A stretch of DNA of 64,000 nucleotides from Metallyticus violacea (GCA_030762175.1 CM060834.1:33981501-34045500), one strand, 5' to 3'; numbered from the stretch's first letter, positions 39,336 through 50,372 are shown. A program made the numbers and translations. Notes: generated from the letters alone by a model not told the origin.

Positions 39336-39576
39336 TGTAGACTGGGTCTGTAAGATTATTGTTTATATTTTCTACATAAGCATACTTTCTTTTGAGTATA
39401 ATGAAGCAACGAATGAAACTGAGTGTTCCTTTGCTATTAAAAATGATAAGATTTGTATCTTATGCGATAATTTAAATATGCAAAATACGGAATTGAAAGG
39501 GGTAAGAAGAAAATGTATGATTCATCGACTATCATGACATCTAGCAGCACTCATTTGCAACAGAATAAATGACAAA

Positions 39577-39920
39577 ATGGCGACGTAAATCGACGTGCGG
39601 TTAAAACATCGAGCTGCTATCGAATTCCTCACAGCTCAGTAACATATGTGTGAGTGTGAATACTGACAGAAGGTGGGCGAGGAGTCTGAAAAGCGAATAT
39701 GCAGACGACACACCTGCAGATCGGGCCCGCAATGGACCAGCAATAACATCCATACATGGACATCATCCAGCCGTGCAGCGCGAATCTCGCACCTTGCAAC
39801 TTCCTTTTTCCTATGTGGAGGTGGAAGGGGCGGTTCATTGCCGGTAAGACGTCCAAATTCTATGCCGATGGTTGGGATTACTTGAGCGTGTGAGGATAGC
39901 GGTGGCGGCTTTGTGACAAA
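39577..39920 (+). pseudogene. Internally deleted mariner transposase relic 4
   Basis: Starts MAT, stop, IDVRLKHRAAIEFLTAQ (39577-39627), the usual mariner start KHRAVIEFLTAEGV. In another frame NTDRRWARSLKSE (39653-39691) matches STVRRWVKRFKSG, and ADRARNGPAITS matches DKPRSGRPATA. Soon after, at 39840-39890, comes KTSKFYADGWDYL-like sequence, which resembles the end of a mariner protein (xFYxxGIxKLVxRWDKC). The catalytic core, normally about 200 residues, is missing between them. It is therefore a non-autonomous derivative or a heavily deleted copy. Terminal repeats could not be delimited. Confidence 0.65.
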
Positions 39921-40129
39921 ATAGATGACACTACAAACTTTCAGCTGATGTACAGTTGAGGACAGTGCCTTGCATATTTTTTAAATTATCCATAAAGGGC
40001 CATTTTTTTTCAAAACATACACCTTTGCAAATGCATATTGATAGTTAAAAAAAGCATATTGCTACGAAAAGGTTTTAAAACAGGGATTTTGTACTGACGA
40101 TTAGATATTGTTTATTCATATTGCTTAAC
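39921..40129. other. No gene recognised
   Basis: Short spacer between the mariner relic and the LINE. It may hold the eroded 5' part of the LINE reverse transcriptase. Confidence 0.4.
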
Positions 40130-41520
40130 AAGTGATAGTGATAACGGCCAAAATAAATTTTATTCTAATATGAAGTTCTTTTTTAAAACTGGCTTATCTA
40201 TGTATGCACAAAGTCAAATTGGTTATTAAAACTGATTGGTATAACAGGTCTGAGTGTAACATAATGCAGAGGGGATTAAACAGGGTTGTATATTATAACC
40301 ATCACTCTTTAATTTGTTTATGATGATATCGTTAATGTAATGAAGACATAGATGCACCGGTTATTTAAGACCAACAAATACCTATTCCTTTTTATGCCGA
40401 CGATATAGTAATTCTCTCTAGGTTCGTAAAAGACGTACAAAATGGCCTAAACGCCGTATTGTAAACCGTGGGGTATACAAATAAATACATCTAAAACCAA
40501 AGCTCTCACCTTTAAAAATGGCTATATCTACAGCAAGCTGCAAAAATGGACATATGGAAGGGAAATAATGCAGACCGTTGAACAATTTGACTCTCTTGGA
40601 ATAAGATTTGACATGAGTGGAAAATAGAATATATACACCGATTTGATGGAGCACAAGGGGAGCTGTCAACTTTCAGAGGTATACCTCTAGCTCGGATACT
40701 AGGTATGTCAGTTAAAACGCTAAAAACAATATATGGAGAACTGGTTAGGTCTTCATTGTTATATGGAATTGTTTGGGATGGGATTAAAAAGGTCTAAATA
40801 AATCACAATGTGATTTCTGGAAACGAATTCTAGGGGTGGGGAGGGGAATATCGAGCTATGGTGTACTAAGGGAGGTGGGATGCTGGGAAGATGCAGTCTA
40901 CAGCAAAATAAATGTACTTAGATACTGGATAAAGACAATTAAAGAACAAAAAACAACTCTGAGGGCAATATGCTACCGGCAACAATTAAACAACATGCCA
41001 TATTCAAAATGGTGAGCAGCGGATGTACAGTGGGAATTGTCAAAATTCGGTGTAAACGATATTTGGCAGAAGGGTATTAAAAGCAGGTATGGTGTAGTGA
41101 AAAAGTCAAAAGACGTCTGTCTGACATAAACTGGCAGGAAATAGTGCGAGATGCATGCAGATGTCATCTCTGGACCAGCAGAGCGAATTAAAACTAGATG
41201 GGGTAAAGAGACCCATATCATGGAGCTAGGCATGAAACAGAGATCGGGAATAGCATGGCTTACACTGGAAGACACGTAAGGCTATTGAAAGGGAAGGTAG
41301 AAAGATTTGTCCATTATGTGCGAAACCGGAAGACTGGGTGCACATTTTGGCTAAGTAAGAAGATATTTGAAAAATTTTCTCCCGGATTCATTTTTGACTT
41401 CCAGTAGATGGAGACTGGCTTATTGGGACTTAATTATAAATATACAAAACTGGTTAAGTTTGGACATTTTCTTATATGAAATACATAGCGACAAGAAACT
41501 TTTGTAAACATTGTGCATAA
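40130..41520 (+). pseudogene. Non-LTR retrotransposon (LINE) reverse transcriptase relic
   Basis: Decayed C-terminal half of a LINE polyprotein, which copies element RNA into DNA at a nicked target. GIKQGCIL, a stop, then PSLFNLF (about 40272-40317) is the palm QGCxLSPxLFN motif. PLFLYADDIVILSR follows, with the catalytic YADD box at 40393-40404. GIQINTSKTKALTF and WTYGREI..QFDSLGI match the later RT blocks (GLxVNxxKTKVMxF, FxYLG). Downstream come LVRSSLLYGIVWDG, FWKRILGVGRGISS, VLREVGCWEDAVYSKI, VLRYWIK and CPLC..EDWVHIL, typical of the C-terminal region and its zinc-binding motif. Stops and frame changes occur throughout. The upstream endonuclease and 5' end were not recognised. Confidence 0.85.
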
Positions 41521-42653
41521 ATAATACGAACAATTTATATGAATATCAAAATTATTATATGTATATATGTTACATGTGTGTTTGTGTGTTTATAACTGGG
41601 GTTTTAAAAAGTAAATCTAGTAAACTCTTGTCCATGGGTTATTTTGTATCTTTAGAATTGAAGAATTGGGCGTTCTTATTAATGTTGGTTTCTTTTGTTG
41701 GAATTAATTTCAGAAATTAAGTATTTTATAAGAGATGAACGGTCTTGCGACTGTGATGTGCAATATATGTATACTAGTTTATCTGGAATAATTAATACTA
41801 CTACCACTACTATAAAAATGTTTCAAAATATTCCATATTGTGGCACTTACACATTAGTAATGTATGTGTTGGCAGTGTTGTATCGTATTGTTAGTACATA
41901 CACTGCAATATACTCTTGGAGGGGTCGCCAAGATTCATTTCAAGAAACGTGTGAGCATGGAGGGGGGATTGAGGCACACGCGTAGCGAAACATGACGCTA
42001 TCTTTCGAGAATAAAGCGATTCTTCCTTCTTCTCTTCTGGGTGTTGGTAGGAAACATAGCGCATGGGCCATCTGAGAAAAAGATGCCAATTACCAGTCAG
42101 TATGTGCAAATAAGATATTAAATAAATCAATTCTTATTATGAAATTGCTTACATATCATGGTTATGGGTCTTAATTATTCTATTTTTAGCTGCTTAATAT
42201 AGATATGCGTTAGATTGGTGGGGATTAAGATCTGAGTGTGCTCCCATTCGCGTAACTAAAGTAATGTAATTTATTAATTAGCGAGTGCCCCTTTAAACTA
42301 ATAAGAGTCGGTGTGTAAATTAGTTATTTATTCGCGATAGTATAACAATTAGCGGATGAGTTTTTCGTAAAGGTTTATTCATAAGAGGTATATCGTAAAG
42401 GTCCTTTGTAAATATAAATAATTTTAATAATTGCAATTAAAGCTAACTAAATTTACCTTGACAGGTACACAAGAGTATAAATTACAAACAAATTAGTATA
42501 CAGAGAATGAAAAACGATGGAGTGCCCAAGGATTGCTAAATTACCAACCACAAGCAAAAAGGGGGGGGGAAATCGCTCAATAAGCAGATGGATAGAATAA
42601 AATCTCTTAATTGGAAACAGGACTAGGGTCTAATAGCATGAAGAAGAAGAAAT

Positions 42654-42685
<32 letters not shown>

Positions 42686-42744
42686 AGGAAAGAACTCTCT
42701 AAACGTTTTATTCTGCACAAGTTCAAGTTTTTGGCAACAACAAC

Positions 42745-42802
<58 letters not shown>

Positions 42803-43029
42803 TGAAATACCTTTCCATTTTCACAGCACTTCAAACATTTGAACTTCCTCGCATATAGACCAGGTACGCTCAAGTTTAGAGACCTTCTCAGAGGAACTTT
42901 TAATGAAAACGGTTCAGAGATCATTAATGGAACCTTATCACGTTATTCTATGAAGCTACTCTTAACACAGAACTCAAACAGTGTTAATATTTATACACAT
43001 ATGCTGTAAAACTATCTCATCACCATCTT
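41521..43029. other. No gene recognised; several microsatellites
   Basis: A 9-G run at 42561-42569, (GAAA)n at 42652-42692 and (AAC/AAT)n at 42735-42801. The open frames here follow the repeats or base composition. Confidence 0.6.
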
Positions 43030-43300
43030 CAACGCTTGATGTATTAAAGGAGGTCTCCTCTTCCGGCCTCCTGTTTCATATTTTCTTGTAGGTCTTTCTA
43101 CATCTTTTAGTAAAAGATTTCTCAATTTTTTCTATGTGATAATATTTTTTCCATTCAATGAAAATATTTCCTAGTCCTTTTCTTATATCGTAATATTTTA
43201 TGTTGTCTAATCTGATGCATCTATTCCCTGATCTAAGGTATTTTATCTCCACGTATAGTCCAGTTTCGTAGCCATGCAATGCAATTGGCATAGCCACCGT
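43030..43300 (-). pseudogene. LINE C-terminal fragment (endonuclease-reverse transcriptase type)
   Basis: On the minus strand MPIALHGYETGLYVEIKYLR (from 43292 downward) matches xxPxLLYGSETWTL, then SGNRCIRLDNIKYYDIRKGL, IEWKKYYHIEKI and KRCRKTYKKI match FLRxVxGxxxxDxxRNExIRxEL, WxxHVxRM and the final RxPK. This is the conserved tail after the RT domain of RTE-like or similar insect LINEs. One frame stays open for 73 codons (43297-43076), so this piece is less decayed than its neighbours. Only the tail survives, as usual for 5'-truncated LINE copies. Confidence 0.65.
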
Positions 43301-43448
43301 CTTATGAAACTATGGGACCGTTTTTCCCTGGTTTTTATTTTTAATATGTATGTAATAATTCCATAAATGTACAAAACTTGTCCTTTATCTCTTCACAGTC
43401 ATATTTATATGTAGCATTGTAACCTAAAGAATTAAACTTTACATCCAC

Positions 43449-43717
43449 GAGTGGCCGAGGTCATTAAGACGCGGACTCGTGAGCGGGAGGTCTGGGATTC
43501 GATTCCCACCAGGACCGTCCTCTCTGACTGAGGTTTTTTCCATGTTTTCCTCAGTCTTCATAAATGGTAAATGCCAGGGAAGTATCCTAAAATTAGGCCT
43601 AGAAGGTTTCCTTCCTTATAAATCCCTTCCCAGTTTATCATTTCATCTCATGTATTATCAGTGTTACCGCCTGTGGTGCCTCAGTGGCAAAAACGGGCGT
43701 TAAATACTATTGAAAAA
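43449..43717 (+). repeat. SINE family A copy
   Basis: Head GAGTGGCCGAGGTCATTAAG, box B GGGATTCGATTCCC, then ACCAGGACCGTCC, the body AATGGTAAATGCCAGGGAAG, GTGGTGCCTCAGTGGCAAAA and the end GGGCGTTAAATACTATTGAA with a short A tail. It appears full length, with more substitutions than the 36.3-kb copy. A short direct repeat around TTAAA.TTT may be the target duplication, but it is not exact. Confidence 0.9.
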
Positions 43718-44169
43718 AGTTAAAATTTTCCACTTCTTCTAATACCGCATTATTTATAACAATTTATTGTTAAACTATACTTTTAGAACCATAAATCTTA
43801 ATTTTTTTTTTGCGAAAATTTGGAATTTAAAATGTGAATCTGACATCAAACCAAAATGCTAAACTTATTTTTTGTTTCTGTTTCTTCGGTCTATCATGTC
43901 ATTGAATATATACAAACTTCTCTGCAATCCCGTGTTAATTCAACGAAAAGAACATTAAAACTTTAAATATATTTTGTTTCTTTCAACAAGCAGTGTGCTG
44001 TTTCTTTAATTTTCTTTATACACAATTTTGTGAAAAAGAGGCCATTTCCTCCATCTGGTGTCACAAGCAAACATGCTTTACAACGGAAAATAGTTATGCT
44101 AGCTTTAAGAAACTAAAGAACGTTATGTTAGTTTTAAGCAAATTAATGTGAACTCTTCATAAAATGGTA
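43718..44169. other. No gene recognised
   Basis: AT-rich sequence between SINE A and the LINE fragments. No motif was seen. Confidence 0.5.
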
Positions 44170-44600
44170 TGTTTTACTGTACTATGCTTCACTTTGAGCC
44201 TGCAGGTTAGGTAATACTTTTTCTGCACATTGAGACTCAATATTTTGCCTGTCTATATCTCGCAAACATCTATTAATTATTTTCCAACTATTTCGTGTAC
44301 TGTCCTTTTCCCTTAACCAAATATATCGCAATCCAATTTTGTTCAAGCCTTTCCTTATTTTTGATGCCCGTCCCGTGTCCGACCCCGCTCTTATTTGCTC
44401 CCTTAGAAAAACTGCTCCAAGAAGAGATTGTTTCCCCCGTACTATCCTTAACTAGTATTTAAGTGTTCTTATTTTTAAATACATACTTTCGTTAGAAATA
44501 CCAAACTCTTTAAGAACCCGACAACTTGCTGTACCCCTCCCTATGATCCATTGTGCGAAGAAAGCGATACCTGGAGGCATGTTTTGGCAGGATGCAGGGA
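44170..44600 (-). pseudogene. LINE C-terminal fragment, minus strand, same type as 40.1-kb LINE
   Basis: On the minus strand IIGRGTASCRVLKEFG, NESMYLKIRTLKY, a stop, LRIVRGKQSLLGAVFLREQI, GSDTGRASKIRKGLNKIG, LRYIWLREKDS and DIDRQNIESQ run almost in one frame. The first part parallels ILGVGRGISSYGVLREVG, YSKINVLRYWIK and the following residues of the LINE at 40.1-41.5 kb, so the two are probably the same family, which also supports both calls. The RT domain proper would lie at higher coordinates but is replaced by a plus-strand fragment. Confidence 0.7.
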
Positions 44601-44780
44601 AACGGAGATTTCAAGAATGAGCATTTATCACCGCAATTTTTGATTGGCAATAGAAGTTTGAACATTTGCCGGAAAGTGTTGGTGCATGCGAGGTACTCAC
44701 ACAATCTGGGAATATTTCTAGAGAATACCCGACAAAGAAGGTTAATGGCTATAATGAAGAGGGTGAGTTGGAGAGGGAAT
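44557..44780 (+). pseudogene. Possible LINE tail fragment, plus strand (zinc-binding motif)
   Basis: CEESDTWRHVLAGCRETE near 44553-44610 resembles the Cys-rich Cxx..ETxxHVLxxC motif at the end of LINE polyproteins (compare CPLC..EDWVHIL in the 40.1-kb LINE). A later FLENTRQRRLMAIMKR resembles the final FLxxxRxxRLxxMxK. It overlaps the minus-strand LINE fragment by about 40 bp, so two pieces meet head to head. Confidence 0.45.
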
Positions 44781-45619
44781 GCGAGTAAATAGAATGGGGG
44801 GGCTCAAGAGTAAGGCTTCCATTTGTATTTGTATATAACATTTTAATAGAAAACGTAAATATATCCAAGTATTTGTATATTTTTGTGTATGTATGTATGT
44901 AGGTACGTGTGTATGTAGATATATGTGTATGGATGTGCGTGACCATTTTGGTTATTATAAGGACAATATTAGCATGTACGGCCGTAAGACCCATGCGACA
45001 GTTGTATTTATTTAAATGCATTCTAAAACCATTTACTTACTCCGGATGGCAACATTACCAGGTGCTCTGTGCCAGAATTGTAAGTTTGAACACAGTGAAA
45101 GGAAGAGACAAAAGAAACGGCCATAATTGCTGCTCGTGACAGGGTTTGAAGTCAATCTCTTTGAAAAATTGACCATGGGCCTGAGGCGAGTTGGCTTCCG
45201 GCAGAGACTTAAGTATGAGATAGCCTGTGCTAGGAAGATCACCGAAAAGCCCTTTTTGACAACAAAAATGAATAACAAAAAAATAAACAAAAAATAAGTT
45301 TGGAGATCACTAACAAACTTATTCACTGGAGAAGTAGAGTAAGGTGATTGCTTTTCAAATGAATCAAACTCTAAGGTCAGAGCAAACAGGAAGGGTCAAG
45401 AATTTCTAGCAGAATACTTAGAATCAATGGCAAGATTAGCATAGTGTGATGGACCTGATTATATTTCTAGCAATTAATACATTTTGTATATGAGGCATAA
45501 ACACAGATGCATACTAAGACATCTTATTGACAATAATTGTAAAACCTTTTTAATCACCTGACTGTTTTAGGAAAATTCTGATAGGGCAAAAAGGTAGAAT
45601 AATTTTTTAACTTGCCGTG
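44781..45619. other. No gene recognised
   Basis: A GTAT-rich low-complexity run lies near 44885-44935. The open frames at 44909-45139 and 45033-45326 match no family. Confidence 0.5.
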
Positions 45620-45780
45620 CTTTGTAATCCTCATTTGAGCAGAAAAGCCCAGATCTCAACCTCATGTGTACTGCTGAAAGATGAATGGTAATGAAGCTGC
45701 AATGTGACACACTTGATTGAGAAATCCACACAAATTAGTTCAGCAAAATATCATTAGATCATTTTAATTTTTAATTCCTT
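45620..45780 (+). pseudogene. Possible Tc1-like transposase end fragment
   Basis: QKSPDLNLM is encoded near 45645-45672. SQSPDLNPIE is the block around the third catalytic acid in Tc1 transposases. Upstream text is compatible with the preceding linker and downstream with the tail, but both are badly eroded. The match is short, so the call is tentative. Confidence 0.35.
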
Positions 45781-46031
45781 CAATGCTGAGACTATATAAC
45801 CTGTAATAAAAGCTCGACAAAATTCAGTTGTTTAATCAAGGAAAAGCTATTTTAAGAGTATCAGATACTTTTTATCTCAAAGGAATATATCACAAGTCTA
45901 TTAAACATTTTTGTATATTAATAGTAAAATTTTAATATAAATGCATTAAGAACGCAGTTATTAAAAAAAACCAATCGGTAATAAACTCCTATCTATTGAT
46001 AATGGAAGGAACTATCTCTGCAGCAGATGTA
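45781..46031. other. No gene recognised
   Basis: AT-rich sequence up to the foldback element. It ends in the TA that flanks that element. Confidence 0.5.
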
Positions 46032-46533
46032 CCGGTGTAACAATACATACAGGCAAACTTTCAGAACACATTTCTCACACATAGAAGAAGAAAATATGTT
46101 ATATGGACATGAGTAAACGCTTTATTTTCCATGTTGAACTCATTTTCTTTCATATTACATTAGTCATGGGAAACACACAGGAACAGAATATGCCAACATA
46201 CCACATGAAACTCTTTCTTGCATGAAATGTTCAAAATGCCCTCTTGGTTAAGTCTGGTTAAGTTGTGTTGTGTTGCATTTAAACGCAGGCAACGTTGACG
46301 GATGCTATTGGAGTGAATTTTGAACATTTTATATAAGAAAGAGTTTCATGTGGTATGCTGGTAGGTTCTTTATCTCTATGTTTCCCCGTGAATAACGAAC
46401 TATGAAGAGTTGTATAAAATGAACTCTAACATGGAAATAAAGCGTTTCCGCACCCATGTCCATATAACATATTTTCTTCTATGTACGAGGAATGTGTCTT
46501 GAAAGTATGGCCGTATTTTATTGTTACACCCGG
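46032..46533. mobile_element. 502-bp foldback element (long inverted repeats, TA flanks)
   Basis: The two halves are near-reverse complements. The left end reads CCGGTGTAACAATACA; the right end on the minus strand reads CCGGGTGTAACAATAAAATA. The pairing continues inward through CTTTCA.GACACAT, CATAGAAGAA.AAATATG, TTATATGGACATG, ACGCTTTATTTCCATGTT, CATACCACATGAAACTCTTT and a TGTTCAAAAT block near the centre. Both arms are roughly 220-240 bp with small gaps, around a short unpaired middle. Each end is flanked by TA (46030-46031 and 46534-46535), the target of Tc1/mariner-type transposases. It holds no coding capacity. It is best read as a non-autonomous MITE; the family that mobilises it is not identified. 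Confidence 0.82.
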
Positions 46534-46535
46534 TA

Positions 46536-46759
46536 GAGAGAGGAATAAACAGCAAACCTCTTATTTAGGGGTAGTGAATAAAGAAGCGCACTGTTATGCG
46601 TAGTTCCTTTCAATTCCACAAACAGCTTTGTGCATATGCTTTTTAGTTAAAGCAGCCGGAACCAGAAACACTTAATTTGCAACCTTAAACGTCAGTTTCA
46701 AATTGATAAAATTTCTCATTAATAATGACATGGCTGGAAATAAAGAATCAGATTTTAAA
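46536..46759. other. No gene recognised
   Basis: Short spacer between the foldback element and a tRNA-like SINE head. No motif was seen. Confidence 0.5.
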
Positions 46760-46860
46760 AATTTGGTTATAGGTCGGGATTCTAATCATAATCGTCAGTC
46801 TTCCATGCTGATACTTTAACTAACTAAGCTACCGTGCCCTCCTACTCCTAGCGTGGAAAC
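46760..46860 (-). repeat. tRNA-like SINE head, degraded
   Basis: On the minus strand GGGCACGGTAGCTTAGTTAG gives a tRNA box A, and ATTAGAATCCCGACC about 45 bp later gives a worn box B (usual GGTTCGAATCC). The pairing of arms expected of a working tRNA is lost. It could be the head of SINE C, whose heads are otherwise poorly kept here. Confidence 0.5.
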
Positions 46861-47749
46861 GAGATACTATATTATTTGATTCTATTGTAAACATTTTGGG
46901 TGGTGCACTAAATATTTAAAATAAATTTGTCAGGATTTAGAAATCAAGTAACTTTCCAGTAATTAATCAAACTATTTCATGGAAATATTATTTTATTAAA
47001 ATTCTACTAACTTAATATTTGTTTACACAAAAATGCGAGATGAAATCAACCATAATTCTTTTTAATCTTTCGAAAGGAATAAACTACATAACTGAATCTA
47101 TCATCTGCTTTATGTGCCTGCATGAAATTGACGCATTTTGCTTCACAATGCTGGAGTTTTTCGGCATGCATGGCTCACTATAAATTTAAAGCAATGATCC
47201 AAATTTCATTCTATCAAAGGGAGCAATGTTCTTTCTTTCGTTTTGTATGCCTGCATTAACTATCCCATTATTTCCATTAATACTTATAAATCAATATTCC
47301 AGTTTGTGCTGAATGCACAAAATTCATAATATGGGGATTACGACAAATAAAGCATTTAATAATTATCAGATTTAATTCCATGAGAACGATTGATGAACAG
47401 ATTGCTGACAACTCGTTTTAATAGAAAAGAATGTGAATACTGGGCAACCGACATGTAGAAATTGGGTCGCTCTGACAGATATGTTTTATTATACTTTTTT
47501 ATGTTTCTCAGTGTTTTGTGCTAACTCTCAAATTTATTTGGTAATGTTACAAACTTATCGCACATAAATTCAGCGGATTCTCAAGAAGAAGATTACTGAA
47601 AGAGTGTTAGGCAGAAATATGCAGTATATTTCAACTCTAATGAAAATTGTCCCTACTCAGAGTCTTAAAAAGATCTTGGTGCAATCCCAGGTGATATCTC
47701 AATTCAAATATTGCAAATTTTCTGCTAAACGGACTTAAATTCTAAACTG
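46861..47749. other. No gene recognised
   Basis: AT-rich. Unrelated to the neighbouring LINE tail as far as I can see. Confidence 0.5.
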
Positions 47750-48112
47750 ATGCAAAATTACAGCGTGCTCATAATTATGTGCGATGCGTTAGTTAAATTA
47801 TATAGCACTCTCCCTCGATATGCTGTCTTGGTTCCGCTTGAAAGGCCGAAGAATTATTCATTGTCTCACGCTACTTTTCAAAGTTATCTATACATCTTCT
47901 CCACCTTATCTATCCTCTTACTTTCAAAATCTGTCTTCCTCTCATAATCTTAACACACGCTCTGAAACCTGGCACGTACTATTATTACATTGCACCGAAC
48001 ACCTCTTTACTCATCAATATTCACAATAATCACTGCTCATCTCTGGAATGCATTGCCCAGGATGTCAGAGCCTGCTAAACTTCAGGAGCATTTCATAAGA
48101 AATTGTTAAATG
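47750..48112 (+). pseudogene. LINE reverse transcriptase C-terminal tail
   Basis: LSWFRLKGRRIIHCLTLLFK (from 47823) matches the WLPIxxRRxxHTLxLLxKI block. YTSSPPYLSSYFQNLSSSHN and NTRSETW match TxxPxYLSSxFxxLSSxHxxNTRS. Near 48030-48110 SLWNALPRM-like residues and a final KLQEHF match RLWNALPxxIR..xxxxFKxxL. This is the C-terminal region of CR1/jockey-style LINE RTs. The frame breaks after 48029 and several residues are changed. The RT core is absent, as in a 5'-truncated insertion. Confidence 0.75.
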
Positions 48113-48475
48113 TTATTAGAAATAATTGATTACTTTAGCTTTAGATGCCTTATGTTGCAATACAGGTATTGTATTATAACATAAGGCATTCTGTAGAATT
48201 TTTAATTCTATTATTGTCGTTCTTATTGTTATTATGAGTACTATCATGCATACTATCATACTACCACCCATCTTCCAATCTAATATTGTTAATGTTTTTC
48301 ATTTTATATGTTTTGCTTTATATTTATTTTCATTTTTAATATTTACATAGGTTTTTATGTGTATGAATTATCATGTTAGTGCTGGTTCTGATATCATTGT
48401 TCTTATAATATTTCTTCTCCTTATTACTTAAAATTTTTCTGTATTAATTTTCATTATTTACGTTTGTATTAGAAC

Positions 48476-48531
<56 letters not shown>

Positions 48532-48842
48532 AAGTGTTGCAGGGGTTTATATAGTACGAGTGTTATCCTTGTTATAGTTTATGTTATAATTTTGATAGGT
48601 AACCGAAACTTGGTGTAATTATTATTAGCTTGATAAAGCGTAGAGAAGCTGTGTCAGAATAAACAATATAAAATAAGTAATTTATTGGCTTAGACAGCTC
48701 TTTAAAGATTTATATCACTAACACTGAGAGATATTGACCCATCCAGGACAAATTGCAACAGTGTGATAAAATTTTCCCTAAATTATAGACAAAATAAGAA
48801 CAGACATGTGCTATGACGTAGGATTTCGCGCTGAAATTAGTC
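48113..48842. other. No gene recognised; (TA)n microsatellite
   Basis: AT-rich sequence that may include the 3' untranslated part of the LINE tail. A (TA)n array of about 50 bp runs over 48479-48529. Confidence 0.6.
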
Positions 48843-48843
48843 C

Positions 48844-49003
48844 TGGTAAAAGTTTTTCGGTTTATGCAGCGTGAAATTTAATGATTATACACCATCTTGC
48901 AATCCGCCTCAGAGAGAACGTGGAGAACTGCAAGGTCCTCGAAACGTTGTGTGAATGTATTACCATTAAGTTTCACGCAGCATAAGCCGAAAAACATTTA
49001 CCA
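48844..49003. repeat. 160-bp inverted-repeat element
   Basis: The arms 48844-48888 and 48959-49003 are reverse complements at about 38 of 45 positions (core GTTTTTCGG.TTATGC.GCG, then TGAAA.TTAATG). The 70-bp loop carries GTCCTCGAAACGTTGTGTG. A few matching bases extend outside each arm. It may be a small MITE or a foldback of a repeat end. No clear target duplication was found. Confidence 0.75.
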
Positions 49004-49039
49004 AGACATGTGGTGTTTCGACATTTTTTCCTAATTTTT

Positions 49040-49334
49040 TAAATTGGTTTTATTTAAAGACTCTCTTTAACATCTCAGGTCATCAGCGTTCCAATCTATT
49101 CAAGGCGTGAAACGGCCGACAAATTTTGCTCAGAGGCCTCTTCTTTCAGGCTTTAGGTTCTTTTTCGTGCCGTAAATGTACGACACGGGATCCACGGCTT
49201 TACTTCCCTTCCGAAAGATGTCATACTTAGGATTATTACGCCCGAAAAAAATCCTTAGATCCTGACCGGGTTTGAACCCGCGATCTTGGGTTTAGGAGGC
49301 AAGTATGGTTACCACTACACCACCAGGACCGCCT
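49040..49334 (-). repeat. SINE family B copy, minus strand
   Basis: On the minus strand the head GGCGGTCCTGGTGGTGTAGT is followed by GGTAACCATACTTGCCTC and box B GGGTTCAAACCCGGTC, then the GGGCGTAATAATCC, AGTAAAGCCGTGGATCC and GTACATTTACGGCACG body blocks. Near full length. It shows the tRNA-like head better than the 25.3-kb copy. Confidence 0.9.
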
Positions 49335-49964
49335 TTTTCCCCTAATGATCATGGGTATTCTCAAAAAAGAATCTGAAAGTCTAAGCTTTATCTATAGTGA
49401 TACCTAAAAAACTGCTTGGTCTGAAATTGTGCAAAAAAGGGATTCTAATCTGATATATTTCTATTATTTTAAATCATAGGTATTGCATTGTAAATTGTAT
49501 CTTTGTTACAGTTATAAATAATCATTGTATGAGCTATATAGATAAGAGCTTGTCCGAATTTCAATTCAGGAGAAACAGCGGATCAATAACGTCTCAAATT
49601 TCATAGATATGTTCGATGATAGTTTTAGGAGGATCACTCCGTATTTTGAACACCTGTTGGGGAAATTAAAGTTGTCAGAGAATGAAAATGAAAATTAACA
49701 ATTATTTACTTATCAATTCGCGGATAGCCAACTGTCCAAGATCATTTAATAATAGAAATAGACAAGTGTACAAAATATACAAATAATGTACATGGGAAAT
49801 TTTCTGTTGAATCTGTACAAAGTTAGGGTAGGGAAAAATAATTTTTTTCTAGGGAAACAAACCTATTTTTTCGGACGGAGAGCAATGTGACAACCTTAAC
49901 AACGAAAACAATTAAAAGAATAATAAATGCAGACGTACATGTGTTTTGATAAATTAGATAAACA
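49335..49964. other. No gene recognised
   Basis: AT-rich. The minus frames 49823-50071 and 49896-50081 are shadows of the LINE tail and of composition. Confidence 0.5.
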
Positions 49965-50110
49965 AATACATAAACGATTTGGACATCTGATGAAGATGGA
50001 AGAAAGAAAATGATAAAAAAGATACCCAAAAGAAAAAGAGGTAAAAAAGAGAACGTGGATTGATGAAACACTAGTATCCATGAATAAAATAAGATGGAGG
50101 ATCGAAGATA
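49965..50110 (+). pseudogene. LINE C-terminal tail fragment (RTE-like)
   Basis: RFGHLMKMEERKMIKKIPKR, then KRGKKRTWIDE and IRWRIEDI, reads from about 49972 to a stop near 50113. The pattern WxGHVxRMxxxRxPKxxxxxxxxGKRxxGRPxxxWxD is the conserved end of RTE-like and related insect LINE polyproteins. Only the last 45 or so residues are seen. Confidence 0.65.
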
Positions 50111-50308
50111 TCTAGGATAGATGATTTTGGGTGACTAAGAACACACCCAAACTACAATGTTTAAAATGCAAAATATCAGCAAAAAATGTGTATAATATTA
50201 GTTCCTTAGGCTTTCACGGCCGGCATTGTTATTACTGAAATTGAGAATTTATCGCGGTGATTAATTTAAATTTATTTTAAAATAAAAGCTTTCGCCGACT
50301 CTGCAATA
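50111..50308. other. No gene recognised
   Basis: Spacer, possibly the 3' end of the LINE fragment. Confidence 0.4.
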
Positions 50309-50372
50309 GCATCATAAGTGAATCGCCTGTGGTGCCTCAGTAGTATAAATAGGCATTAAACACCATTCAATA
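50309..50372 (+). repeat. SINE family A, 3' end only
   Basis: GCATCATAAGTG.ATCGCCTG, then TGGTGCCTCAGTAGTATAAA and AGGCATTAAACACCATTCAA match the last 65 bp of SINE A at 36.3 and 43.4 kb. The head and body are missing. Confidence 0.8.
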
